Of a DNA stretch of 12,776 bases, positions 7,025 to 12,776 are shown one piece after another (the first letter of the stretch is position 1; each line of letters begins with the position of its first letter). The position numbers were made by a program, and so were the translations under genes. The notes beneath the pieces were generated by a model. That model was given only the letters and a program-made list of their open reading frames with translations, was not told where the DNA came from and ran no database searches. The stretch is from an uncultured Ideonella sp. Lineage in GTDB: Bacteria > Pseudomonadota > Gammaproteobacteria > Burkholderiales > Burkholderiaceae. The stretch spans positions 1 to 12,776 of the forward strand of contig CAMLGG010000151.1 of NCBI GenBank assembly GCA_946479475.1. The letters run 5' to 3'.

Positions 7025-7951
7025 ATGACAGCTCTCGCCGCCTCCAGTCCCGAAAGCCACGCCGCCCGCCGCGGCCTCTGGCTGGGTGCGCTGGGCGTGG
7101 TCATCTTCGCGCTCACCTTCCCGATGACGCGGCTGGCGGTCGGGCCGGCGGAGGCGCCGCAACTGCCGCCCGCGTTCGTGACGGCAGGACGCGCCGCCGG
7201 CGCGGGCATCCTCAGCCTTCTCTACCTTTGGCTCACACGAGCTTCGCTGCCCACGCGCCGGGAACTGGCTCCCCTGCTGTTGAGCGCGCTCGGCACCGTG
7301 ATCGGCTTCCCGCTCGGCATTGCACTGGCTTTGCGCGAGGTGCCGGCGATGCACGCCGCGGTCGTCACCGGCGTGCTGCCGCTGGCGACCGCCGCGGTGG
7401 CGGCCTGGGCTCTGCGCCAGCGCGCCTCGGCCGGCTTCTGGGCCTGCGCGATGGCCGGCTGCGCGCTCGTGCTCGGATTCGCCTGGCAACAGGGCGGCGG
7501 CGCGCTCAGCACGGCCGATGGCTGGCTGCTGTTCGCCGTGGCGAGCGCGGCCGGCGGCTACGTGGCGGGCGCCAAGGTGGCGGCCGCGCGCCCGGCCGAG
7601 CAGGTCATCTCTTGGGTGCTGGCACTGAGCCTGCCGTTGACCGCGCCGCTGGCCTGGGCGTGGTGGCCCGACCAGCCGGCCTCGGCCCCGGCCTGGGGTG
7701 GCTTCGCCTACGTCACGCTGTTCTCGATGTGGCTGGGCTTCTTCGCCTGGTACCGCGGGCTGGCGCTCGGGGGCACCTTGCGCGTGAGCCAGGTGCAGCT
7801 GCTGCAGCCCTTCCTCGCCCTGCTTTTCGCGGTGCCGGTGCTGGGCGAGCGGCTGGAGCCGGCGACACTCGGATTTGCCCTCGCGGTGCTGGGCGTCGTG
7901 GTGCTCGGCAAACGCATGCCCGTGCGCGCCGCCCCGAAGGCCGCCCGATGA
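7025..7951 (+). CDS. EamA/DMT superfamily transporter
   Basis: The 308-residue product is an inner-membrane protein with about ten hydrophobic helices in two homologous EamA halves. The second half ends with the characteristic QLLQPFLALLFAVPVLGE segment near residue 260. DMT proteins of this layout (RhtA, YdcZ and PecM-like groups) mostly export amino acids or other metabolites. The substrate is not readable from sequence, but the divergent MocR gene and downstream amino acid enzymes suggest an amino acid or amine. No Shine-Dalgarno is seen before ATG 7025, and the promoter places the transcript start at the ATG. It is the first gene of a tightly coupled four-gene operon: its stop overlaps the next start in ATGA (7948-7951). 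Confidence 0.9.
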   Translation: MTALAASSPESHAARRGLWLGALGVVIFALTFPMTRLAVGPAEAPQLPPAFVTAGRAAGAGILSLLYLWLTRASLPTRRELAPLLLSALGTVIGFPLGIALALREVPAMHAAVVTGVLPLATAAVAAWALRQRASAGFWACAMAGCALVLGFAWQQGGGALSTADGWLLFAVASAAGGYVAGAKVAAARPAEQVISWVLALSLPLTAPLAWAWWPDQPASAPAWGGFAYVTLFSMWLGFFAWYRGLALGGTLRVSQVQLLQPFLALLFAVPVLGERLEPATLGFALAVLGVVVLGKRMPVRAAPKAAR

Positions 7952-8670
7952 AGACGCTCGGCATCCTCGGCGGCATGAGCTGGGAGTCGACCCAGGTCTA
8001 CTACCGCCTGATCAACCAGGGCATCGCGGCGCGGCTGGGCGGCCTGCACAGCGCCGAGCTGCGGCTGGCCAGCGTGGATTTCGCGCCCATCGCCGCGCAG
8101 CAGCGCGCGGGCGACTGGGCGGCCGCGGCCGAACGCCTGGCCGAGGTCGCGCGCCAGCTGCGCGCGGCAGGCGCGCAAGGCCTGCTGCTGGCCACCAACA
8201 CCATGCACAAGGTGGCCGGCGCAGTGCGCGAAGCCGGCGGCGTGCCGCTGCTGCACATCGGCGATGCCACCGGCCGAGCGCTGCGTGCCGCCGGCCATCG
8301 TCGCGCCGGGCTGCTCGGCACGCGCTTCACGATGGAAGACAGCTTCCTCGTCGACCACCTGGCGCAGCACCACGGCATCGAGACGGTCGTCCCCGAAGCT
8401 GCGGAGCGCGAGGACGTGCACCGCGTCATCTACGAAGAACTCTGCCGCGGCCGCATCCGGCCCGAATCACGCGAGCGCTACCGGGCCATCATGGCCGGCC
8501 TGGCCGGTCGCGGCTGCGAGGCCATCATCCTGGGCTGCACGGAGATCACCCTCCTGACGCCCCCTGATCACCCCCCTGAACCGAGCGGCTGGCCACTCCC
8601 GCTGTTCGACTCCACCGCATTGCATGCTCACGAGGCCGTGCAATGGATGCTCGAGGACCTTTCCCCATGA
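7948..8670 (+). CDS. ygeA: YgeA-type amino acid racemase (Asp/Glu/hydantoin racemase family)
   Basis: The 240-residue product begins MKTLGILGGMSWEST and matches the E. coli YgeA group along its whole length, including HSAELRLASVDF, TNTMHKVAGA, HIGDATGRA and GCTEITLL. These cofactor-independent enzymes invert the alpha-carbon of amino acids using two opposed acid/base residues. Most family members have two cysteines. Here the first position is T83 and the second is C197, the same Thr/Cys pair and numbering as known for E. coli YgeA, which has been reported with Asp/Glu-type and broader amino acid activity. A proline-rich loop at 205-216 appears longer than in YgeA. ATG 7948 overlaps the transporter stop, and GAAGG at 7936-7940 lies 7 bases upstream. 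Translation is likely coupled. The natural substrate is open, and homoserine-like amino acids are possible. Confidence 0.88.
   Translation: MKTLGILGGMSWESTQVYYRLINQGIAARLGGLHSAELRLASVDFAPIAAQQRAGDWAAAAERLAEVARQLRAAGAQGLLLATNTMHKVAGAVREAGGVPLLHIGDATGRALRAAGHRRAGLLGTRFTMEDSFLVDHLAQHHGIETVVPEAAEREDVHRVIYEELCRGRIRPESRERYRAIMAGLAGRGCEAIILGCTEITLLTPPDHPPEPSGWPLPLFDSTALHAHEAVQWMLEDLSP
8653..8657 (+). promoter_or_regulatory. Shine-Dalgarno that sets the aminotransferase start
   Basis: GAGGA inside the end of the racemase gene lies 9 bases before ATG 8667. That ATG overlaps the racemase stop as ATGA. The upstream in-frame ATG at 8643 has no such site and would extend the protein by eight residues that do not look like part of the family. 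Confidence 0.6.
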
Positions 8671-9905
8671 CCATGAACACCCCCATGAAGACCCCCGGCA
8701 GCGTCTGGGCCCTGGCGCAGCGCGCCGCCCGCATGAACCCGTCGATCATCCGCGAGATCCTCAAGGTCACCGAGCAGCCGGGCGTCCTGTCGCTGGCCGG
8801 TGGCCTGCCCTCGCCGGAGACCTTCCCCGTGGAGGCGATGCGCGAGGCCACCGCCAAGGTGCTGGCTGAAACGCCGAAGGAGGCGCTGCAGTACGCCGCC
8901 AGCGAGGGCTTCGGCCCGCTGCGCGAGTGGGTCGCCGGCGCGCTGGCCCGCCAGGGCCAGCAGGTCACGCCGGGCCAGGTGCTCATCACCACCGGCTCGC
9001 AGCAGGGCCTGGACCTGGTCGGCAAGGTGCTGGTCGACGCCGGCGCGCCGGTGGCCGTCGAGACGCCGACCTACCTCGGCGCGCTGCAGGCCTTCGCGCC
9101 CTACGAGCCGATCTTCAGGAGCCTGGCCAGCGACGGCATGGGCCCGCTGCCCGAGGCCATCGAGCAGCTGCCGCACGACGCGCCGGGCACCCGCTTCGCC
9201 TACGTGCTGCCCAACTTCCAGAACCCCACCGGCCGCGTGATCCCCGAGGCGCGCCGGCAAGCCATCGTGGCCGCGGCGCAGGCCGCACGCGTGCCGCTGG
9301 TCGAGGACAACCCCTACGGCGACCTCTGGTTCGACGAGGCTCCGCCGGCGCCGCTGGCCGCGCGCTGGCCCGAAGGCGTGATCTACCTCGGCTCCTTCTC
9401 CAAGGTGCTGGCCCCCGGCCTGCGCCTGGGCTACGTGGTGGCGCCGCCGGAGCTCTTCCCCAAGCTGCTGCAGGCCAAGCAGGCGGCCGACCTGCACACG
9501 CCCGGCTTCAACCAGCGCGTGGTGCACCAGGTCATCAAGGACGGGTTCCTCGACCAGCACGTGCCGACCATCCGCGCCCGCTACAAGGCCCAGCGCGATG
9601 CGATGGCCACCGCGCTGGCGAAGCACCTGCCGCAGGGCAGCGAGTACATCGCGCCCCAGGGCGGCATGTTCTTCTGGGTGCGGCTGCCCGAAGGTTGCCA
9701 TGCGATGGCGTTGCTGGAGCAGGCCGTCGCGGCCGGCGTGGCGTACGTCCCCGGCGAGGCCTTCTACGCCCATTCCCCCGACGTGCGCACCATGCGCCTG
9801 AGCTTCGTCACGCTGTCGGTGCAGGACATAGAGACCGCCGTCTCGGCCCTCGGCCGCGTGCTCAAGCGTCACCTCAACGAAGAGCTGCAAGAAGCGACCC
9901 CCTGA
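8667..9905 (+). CDS. PLP-dependent aminotransferase, class I/II (2-aminoadipate/LysN-like)
   Basis: The 412-residue product is a stand-alone fold-type-I aminotransferase close in type to the catalytic half of MocR proteins and to 2-aminoadipate aminotransferases. Motifs in order are GGLPSPETFP (45-54) at the substrate side, NPTG (186-189), EDNPYGDLWF with D214 and Y217, the PLP lysine K246 in GSFSKVLAPGLRLGY, and R377 in TMRLSF for the substrate carboxylate. All are intact, so an active cytoplasmic enzyme is expected. The family is broad and covers aromatic, branched-chain and aminoadipate substrates, so specificity is not assigned. ATG 8667 is preferred over 8643 because it forms an ATGA overlap with the racemase stop and has GAGGA at 8653-8657. 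The stop shares its last base with the next start. A racemase directly upstream suggests it may act on a D/L-interconverted amino acid. Confidence 0.92.
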   Translation: MTMNTPMKTPGSVWALAQRAARMNPSIIREILKVTEQPGVLSLAGGLPSPETFPVEAMREATAKVLAETPKEALQYAASEGFGPLREWVAGALARQGQQVTPGQVLITTGSQQGLDLVGKVLVDAGAPVAVETPTYLGALQAFAPYEPIFRSLASDGMGPLPEAIEQLPHDAPGTRFAYVLPNFQNPTGRVIPEARRQAIVAAAQAARVPLVEDNPYGDLWFDEAPPAPLAARWPEGVIYLGSFSKVLAPGLRLGYVVAPPELFPKLLQAKQAADLHTPGFNQRVVHQVIKDGFLDQHVPTIRARYKAQRDAMATALAKHLPQGSEYIAPQGGMFFWVRLPEGCHAMALLEQAVAAGVAYVPGEAFYAHSPDVRTMRLSFVTLSVQDIETAVSALGRVLKRHLNEELQEATP

Positions 9906-10750
9906 TGAGCACCTCCCGCAAGTTCTCGCAACTCGACGTCTTCACCGACACGCCGCTGCTGGGCAACCCGCTGGCGGTGGTCCACGAGGCCGACGGCCTG
10001 TCAGACGCCGACATGGCCGCGTTCGCGCGCTGGACCAATCTCAGCGAAACGACCTTCCTGCTGAAGCCTGCGGAAGAAGGCGCGGACTACCGCGTCCGCA
10101 TCTTCACGCCCGGTGGCGAGCTGCCCTTCGCGGGCCACCCTACGCTCGGCAGCTGCCATGCGTGGCTCGCGGCCGGCGGCCGGCCGAGGCACGAGGCGCA
10201 GGTCGTGCAGCAGTGCGAAGTGGGCCTCGTCGCGGTCCGGCGCGACGGTGCGCGGCTGGCCTTTGCGGCGCCGGCACTCCGGCGCGAGCCGGTGGAGGAC
10301 GGCCTGCTGGCCCAGGTCGTCGAGGCGCTCGGGCTGCCGGCGTCCGACCTGCTCGGCGCGTGCTGGCTGGACAACGGTCCGAAGTGGCTCGGCCTGCGGG
10401 TCGCCAACGCATCACGCTTGCGCAGGCTCCAACCCGACCACGGCCGCCTCAAGACGCTGGCCAAGGTCGGCCTGGTGGCTGCGCAGGACGATGCGGGCGC
10501 GCCAGGCACGCAGTTCGAGGTCCGGGGTTTCGCCGCGCCCCTGGGGGTCGAGGAGGATCCGGTCACGGGCAGCCTCAACGCCAGCCTTGCGCAATGGCTG
10601 ATCGGCGAGGGCCTCGCGCCTTCACGCTACGTCGCTGCGCAGGGCACGGCGATGGGCCGCGCGGGCCGCGTGCATGTCGCGAAGGAGGGCGACACGGTGT
10701 GGGTGGGCGGTGACGTCGCACCCTGCATCGAAGGCACGGTGCGGCTGTAG
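9905..10750 (+). CDS. PhzF family isomerase/epimerase-fold protein
   Basis: The 281-residue product has the duplicated diaminopimelate-epimerase-like fold signatures of PhzF proteins: FTDTPLLGNPLAVV near the start, the catalytic glutamate E48 in TNLSETTF, FTPGGELPFAGHPTLG in the first half, and EEDPVTGSLNASLAQWL in the second. Length fits the family (about 260-300). Named PhzF isomerises a phenazine precursor, but most relatives have no known substrate and no phenazine genes are present, so the phenazine name should not be transferred. Its start shares one base with the aminotransferase stop (TGATG, 9903-9907), marking it as the last gene of the MocR-controlled operon. It may act on the same amino acid-derived compound. 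64 bases separate it from sodC. Confidence 0.92.
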   Translation: MSTSRKFSQLDVFTDTPLLGNPLAVVHEADGLSDADMAAFARWTNLSETTFLLKPAEEGADYRVRIFTPGGELPFAGHPTLGSCHAWLAAGGRPRHEAQVVQQCEVGLVAVRRDGARLAFAAPALRREPVEDGLLAQVVEALGLPASDLLGACWLDNGPKWLGLRVANASRLRRLQPDHGRLKTLAKVGLVAAQDDAGAPGTQFEVRGFAAPLGVEEDPVTGSLNASLAQWLIGEGLAPSRYVAAQGTAMGRAGRVHVAKEGDTVWVGGDVAPCIEGTVRL

Positions 10751-10770
10751 CGCGGCCGGCGCATCACGCC

Positions 10771-10776
10771 TACAGT
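10771..10776 (+). promoter_or_regulatory. Possible -10 box for sodC
   Basis: TACAGT, in the context GCCTACAGTC, lies 38 bases before the sodC ATG and resembles the pre-start sites of the decarboxylase and transporter genes. No good -35 hexamer is visible. It suggests sodC has its own promoter separate from the upstream operon. Confidence 0.3.
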
Positions 10777-10814
10777 CGGGCCCCAGTTCCAACAGCCTCC
10801 AGAGGAGACCGACC

Positions 10815-11429
10815 ATGACGCGCATCCGCAAGACCCTCGCCGCCGCCCTGCCTGCACTGCTGCTCGCCGCCTGCGCCTCGCCCGGCCACGACCACAGGGG
10901 GGCGGGCATGGGCATGGGCATGGGCGACGACAAGATGGGCGGCCGCATGGACGGCGAGCACATGATGATGTCGATGAAGGGCAAGGTCGCGGTGGCCTCG
11001 CTCACGCCGACGCAGGGCAACGCGGCGCGTGGCCTGTTCGTCTTCCATCAGATGGGCGATGGCCAGGTGATGGTGCATGCACATGTGAGCGGCCTGAAGC
11101 CCAACGCCGAGCACGGCGTGCACATCCACGAGAAGGGCGATTGCGCCAGCGCCGACGGCATGAGCGCAGGCGGCCACTTCAACCCCGACGGCAAGCCGCA
11201 CGGCCCGCAGACGGCCGCGCACCATGCGGGCGACATGCCGGCGCTGAAGTCCGATGCCAGTGGCGTGGCGGACGTGAAGTTCGCGCTCTCGGGCGTGAGC
11301 GTCACGCCCGGCTCGACAAGCATCGTCGACCATGCCGTCATCGTCCACGCCAACCCCGACGACTACGCCACCCAGCCGACCGGCAACTCCGGCGGCCGCA
11401 TCGCGTGCGGCGTGATCGCCGGCTACTGA
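10815..11429 (+). CDS. sodC: Lipoprotein Cu,Zn superoxide dismutase
   Basis: The 204-residue product converts superoxide to oxygen and hydrogen peroxide outside the cytoplasm. It starts with a lipoprotein signal peptide with lipobox LAAC, cysteine at 20, so it is probably anchored to a membrane facing the periplasm. A Met/His-rich linker covers about residues 22-56. The dismutase domain follows with all metal ligands: H103, H105 and H178 for copper, H121 bridging, and H129, H137 and D140 for zinc. The disulfide pair C110/C198 and the active-site arginine R195 in GGRIACGV are also present. The start is ATG 10815 with AGAGGAGA at 10801-10808. The next gene, alaX-like, follows after 13 bases without its own clear ribosome-binding site, so the two may be co-transcribed. 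Confidence 0.96.
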   Translation: MTRIRKTLAAALPALLLAACASPGHDHRGAGMGMGMGDDKMGGRMDGEHMMMSMKGKVAVASLTPTQGNAARGLFVFHQMGDGQVMVHAHVSGLKPNAEHGVHIHEKGDCASADGMSAGGHFNPDGKPHGPQTAAHHAGDMPALKSDASGVADVKFALSGVSVTPGSTSIVDHAVIVHANPDDYATQPTGNSGGRIACGVIAGY

Positions 11430-11442
11430 CTTTCACTTCTGC

Positions 11443-12168
11443 ATGAGCACCACGCCCGCCACCGACGAGCTTTTTCGAGAAGACGCCGACCTGCTGGAGT
11501 GCGAGGCGGTCATCACGGCGGTGGGCGAAGGTGCCGTGCAACTCGACCGCACGGTCTTCTACCCGCAAGGCGGTGGGCAGGCGGGCGATGCGGGTGTGCT
11601 GATCCTCGGCGATGGCCGCACGGTCGCGATAGCGGACACGCGCAAGGGCCCCGGGCCGGGCGAGGTCCTGCATCTGCTGGCCGACCCCGCGCAGTCGGCA
11701 GACCTGGCGCCCGGCGACCGTGTCACGGCTCGCATCGACAGCGAGCGCCGGCAGGCACACCGCCGCTTCCACTCCGCCACCCACCTGCTCTGCGCCCTCG
11801 TCCCGCATCCGGTCGATGGCTGCTCCATCACCGCGCAGTACGCGAGGCTGGACTTCCACATGAATGACCCGCTGGACAAGCAGGCGCTCACCGAAGGCCT
11901 CGCCCGCTTCGTCGCTGCCGCCAGGCCCGTGAGCACGCGCTGGATCACCGAAGCCGAACTCGACGCCAACCCCCGGCTCGTGCGCAGCATGAGCGTGCAA
12001 CCGCCCCGTGGCAGCGGCCGCGTTCGCCTCGTCGAGATCGAAGGCGTCGACCTCCAGCCCTGCGGCGGCACCCATGTCCGCAACACCTCCGACATCGGCG
12101 CCGTGGTCGTCACCAAGATCGAGAAGAAAAGCGCCATGACCCGCCGCGTCGTCCTGGGCTTCGCGTAA
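11443..12168 (+). CDS. AlaX-type alanyl-tRNA editing protein
   Basis: The 241-residue product is a free-standing version of the editing domain of alanyl-tRNA synthetase. It hydrolyses Ser or Gly wrongly attached to tRNA(Ala). The two zinc-binding halves are intact: HSATH (H110, H114) and CGGTH (C207, H211). The glycine-rich FYPQGGGQ at about 39-46 is the typical N-terminal loop and the length fits the mid-size AlaX-M class. The product acts in the cytoplasm. The start is ATG 11443, 13 bases after the sodC stop, with no visible Shine-Dalgarno, so translation may depend on ribosomes leaving sodC. The start is therefore a little uncertain, although FREDADLLECEAVI so near the N-terminus fits the family. 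A perfect hairpin follows the stop. Confidence 0.92.
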   Translation: MSTTPATDELFREDADLLECEAVITAVGEGAVQLDRTVFYPQGGGQAGDAGVLILGDGRTVAIADTRKGPGPGEVLHLLADPAQSADLAPGDRVTARIDSERRQAHRRFHSATHLLCALVPHPVDGCSITAQYARLDFHMNDPLDKQALTEGLARFVAAARPVSTRWITEAELDANPRLVRSMSVQPPRGSGRVRLVEIEGVDLQPCGGTHVRNTSDIGAVVVTKIEKKSAMTRRVVLGFA

Positions 12169-12182
12169 CACTGCCTCCTCTC

Positions 12183-12206
12183 GCTGAAGCACGGCAGTGC
12201 TTCAGC
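12183..12206 (+). terminator. Perfect 10-bp hairpin after the sodC-alaX pair
   Basis: GCTGAAGCAC (12183-12192) and GTGCTTCAGC (12197-12206) are perfect complements around a 4-base loop GGCA, 14 bases past the stop codon. There is no T-run, so it is a stem without the classic intrinsic-terminator tail. It may work with Rho, protect the 3' end, or form part of the neighbouring repeat. Confidence 0.5.
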
Positions 12207-12237
12207 CCGGGCGCGCGCAGCGCCGCCCCCCTACCAG

Positions 12238-12311
12238 GGCGTGCGCGGATCCGGCTTTGCCGGTCCGCTGCGCGAGCCCCCTTCGGGGGGCAGCCCCTGG
12301 CAAGGGGCGTG
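12238..12311. repeat. Dispersed palindromic intergenic repeat, copy 2 (inverted)
   Basis: This is the reverse complement of the first 75 bases of the window. The inner 45 bases (12238-12282) are identical to the complement of 31-75; the outer 29 differ by small indels. It can fold into successive hairpins: CCGGC-TTT-GCCGG, CCCCC-TTC-GGGGG and GCCCC-TGGCAA-GGGGC. It sits in the 259-base gap between the AlaX and egtB genes. Confidence 0.8.
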
Positions 12312-12327
12312 GGGGCAGGAATGCTAT

Positions 12328-12351
12328 CTGCTGACACGGCGTTGTCAGCAG
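12328..12351. promoter_or_regulatory. 9-bp dyad upstream of egtB
   Basis: CTGCTGACA and TGTCAGCAG are perfect 9-base inverted repeats around a 6-base centre, 76 bases before the egtB ATG. The symmetry and spacing suit a dimeric repressor or activator site; a small RNA hairpin is the alternative. No cognate regulator gene is in the window. Confidence 0.4.
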
Positions 12352-12368
12352 CCAGGAATCCCATGTGG

Positions 12369-12397
12369 TCGACGGCCCGGCTGGCGCACACTACATT
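12369..12397 (+). promoter_or_regulatory. Possible promoter for egtB
   Basis: TCGACG (12369-12374) and TACATT (12392-12397) are 17 bases apart and 30 bases before the egtB ATG. Four of six -35 and four of six -10 bases agree with the sigma70 consensus. The call is tentative but fits a short leader. Confidence 0.35.
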
Positions 12398-12427
12398 GCG
12401 CGTTCCGCCGCCATCCATCGGGCCGTC

Positions 12428-12776
12428 ATGCCACTGCCGCCGCCGACAGATCGATCCGCTTCCCGCGCCACGCTGGCGGGCCGGCTGCAGTCGGTGCGCG
12501 AGCACAGCCTGGCCCTGGCCGCCCCCCTGTCGGCGGAAGACCAGCAGGTGCAGTCCATGCCCGATGCCAGCCCGACGAAATGGCACCTGGCACATACCAG
12601 CTGGTTCTTCGAAGCGGTGGTGCTGCAGCGCTTCGCGCCGGCCTACCGCCCCTTCGACGAACGATTTGCAAGGCTCTTCAACTCCTATTACGAAAGTCTC
12701 GGCGCGCGCCATCCGCGACCGCAGCGCGGCCTGCTGACCCAGCCCTCGCTGCAAGAGGTGCTGGCCTATCGCAGGC
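12428..12776 (+). CDS. egtB: Ergothioneine biosynthesis protein EgtB, N-terminal part (runs off the window)
   Basis: 116 codons are visible before the right edge. The sequence fits the N-terminal DinB-like helical domain of EgtB, the non-haem iron sulfoxide synthase that joins hercynine to a cysteine-containing thiol with oxygen on the way to ergothioneine. Visible signatures are [19 protein letters not shown] (44-62), [19 protein letters not shown] (83-101) and the following [11 protein letters not shown]53 should be the first of the three iron-binding histidines; the other two lie beyond the edge. A selenoneine synthase (SenA) of related architecture is the alternative, but the motifs here match the ordinary EgtB pattern better. 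ATG 12428 is the first good start and gives the usual N-terminal length, although no Shine-Dalgarno precedes it. Confidence 0.88.
   Translation, partial: MPLPPPTDRSASRATLAGRLQSVREHSLALAAPLSAEDQQVQSMPDASPTKWHLAHTSWFFEAVVLQRFAPAYRPFDERFARLFNSYYESLGARHPRPQRGLLTQPSLQEVLAYRR

Noticed and set aside
8643..8666. Upstream ATG 8643 for the aminotransferase
   Set aside because: It adds eight residues unlike the family, lacks a ribosome-binding site and breaks the ATGA overlap pattern of the operon.
5254..8670. A 1138-codon open frame on the plus strand that ends in the racemase
   Set aside because: Its first part is antisense to MocR and its middle is out of frame with the transporter. Only the last 240 codons show family motifs. 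It reflects the stop-poor GC-rich sequence.
8628..9890. A 420-codon minus-strand open frame opposite the aminotransferase
   Set aside because: It mirrors the real gene almost exactly in extent, has no motifs and no ribosome-binding site, and is typical of antisense frames in high-GC genes.
9905..10750. Phenazine biosynthesis role for the PhzF protein
   Set aside because: No other phenazine gene is in the window, and most PhzF-family proteins are not phenazine enzymes.
1..12311. A composite transposon bounded by the inverted repeats
   Set aside because: There is no transposase gene and no visible target-site duplication, and the repeat looks like a dispersed intergenic element. Base and codon use are uniform across the window.

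Overview
This 12.8 kb window is GC-rich (roughly 70%), with third codon positions almost always G or C. It is densely packed and contains no RNA genes, phage, transposase or CRISPR array. Gene content, codon use and the dispersed palindromic intergenic element at both ends suggest a betaproteobacterium of the order Burkholderiales, probably Comamonadaceae-like (Variovorax or Ramlibacter relatives). This assignment is an inference from style and not a database match.

Left part (1-5447): an orphan M16 zinc peptidase on the minus strand is divergent from a BenE-type benzoate/proton symporter. A large fold-type-I Orn/Lys/Arg decarboxylase follows. It converges, with only 6 bases between stop codons, on a small lipoprotein gene carrying two Asp-rich calcium-loop-like motifs.

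Centre (5503-10750): this is the most system-like part. A MocR-type regulator (GntR winged helix fused to an aminotransferase domain) is divergent from four plus-strand genes that overlap stop-to-start: an EamA/DMT transporter, a YgeA-type amino acid racemase, a class I aminotransferase and a PhzF-family protein. The 97-base divergent gap holds a good sigma70-like promoter whose -35 region is embedded in repeated CTGTAYTGG sites, with an inverted copy nearer the regulator. The likely logic is that the MocR protein senses an amino acid or amine and controls its racemisation, transamination and export; the substrate is unknown.

Right part (10815-12776): a lipoprotein Cu,Zn superoxide dismutase (sodC) with a Met/His-rich linker is followed after 13 bases by an AlaX-type Ala-tRNA(Ala) editing protein. 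A 259-base non-coding gap then holds a perfect 10-bp hairpin, an inverted copy of the window's first 75 bases, a 9-bp dyad and a possible promoter. The window ends inside egtB (ergothioneine biosynthesis).

Two starts differ from the longest possible reading frame: the lipoprotein at 5447 (ATG with an ideal Shine-Dalgarno) and the aminotransferase at 8667 (ATGA overlap plus Shine-Dalgarno).
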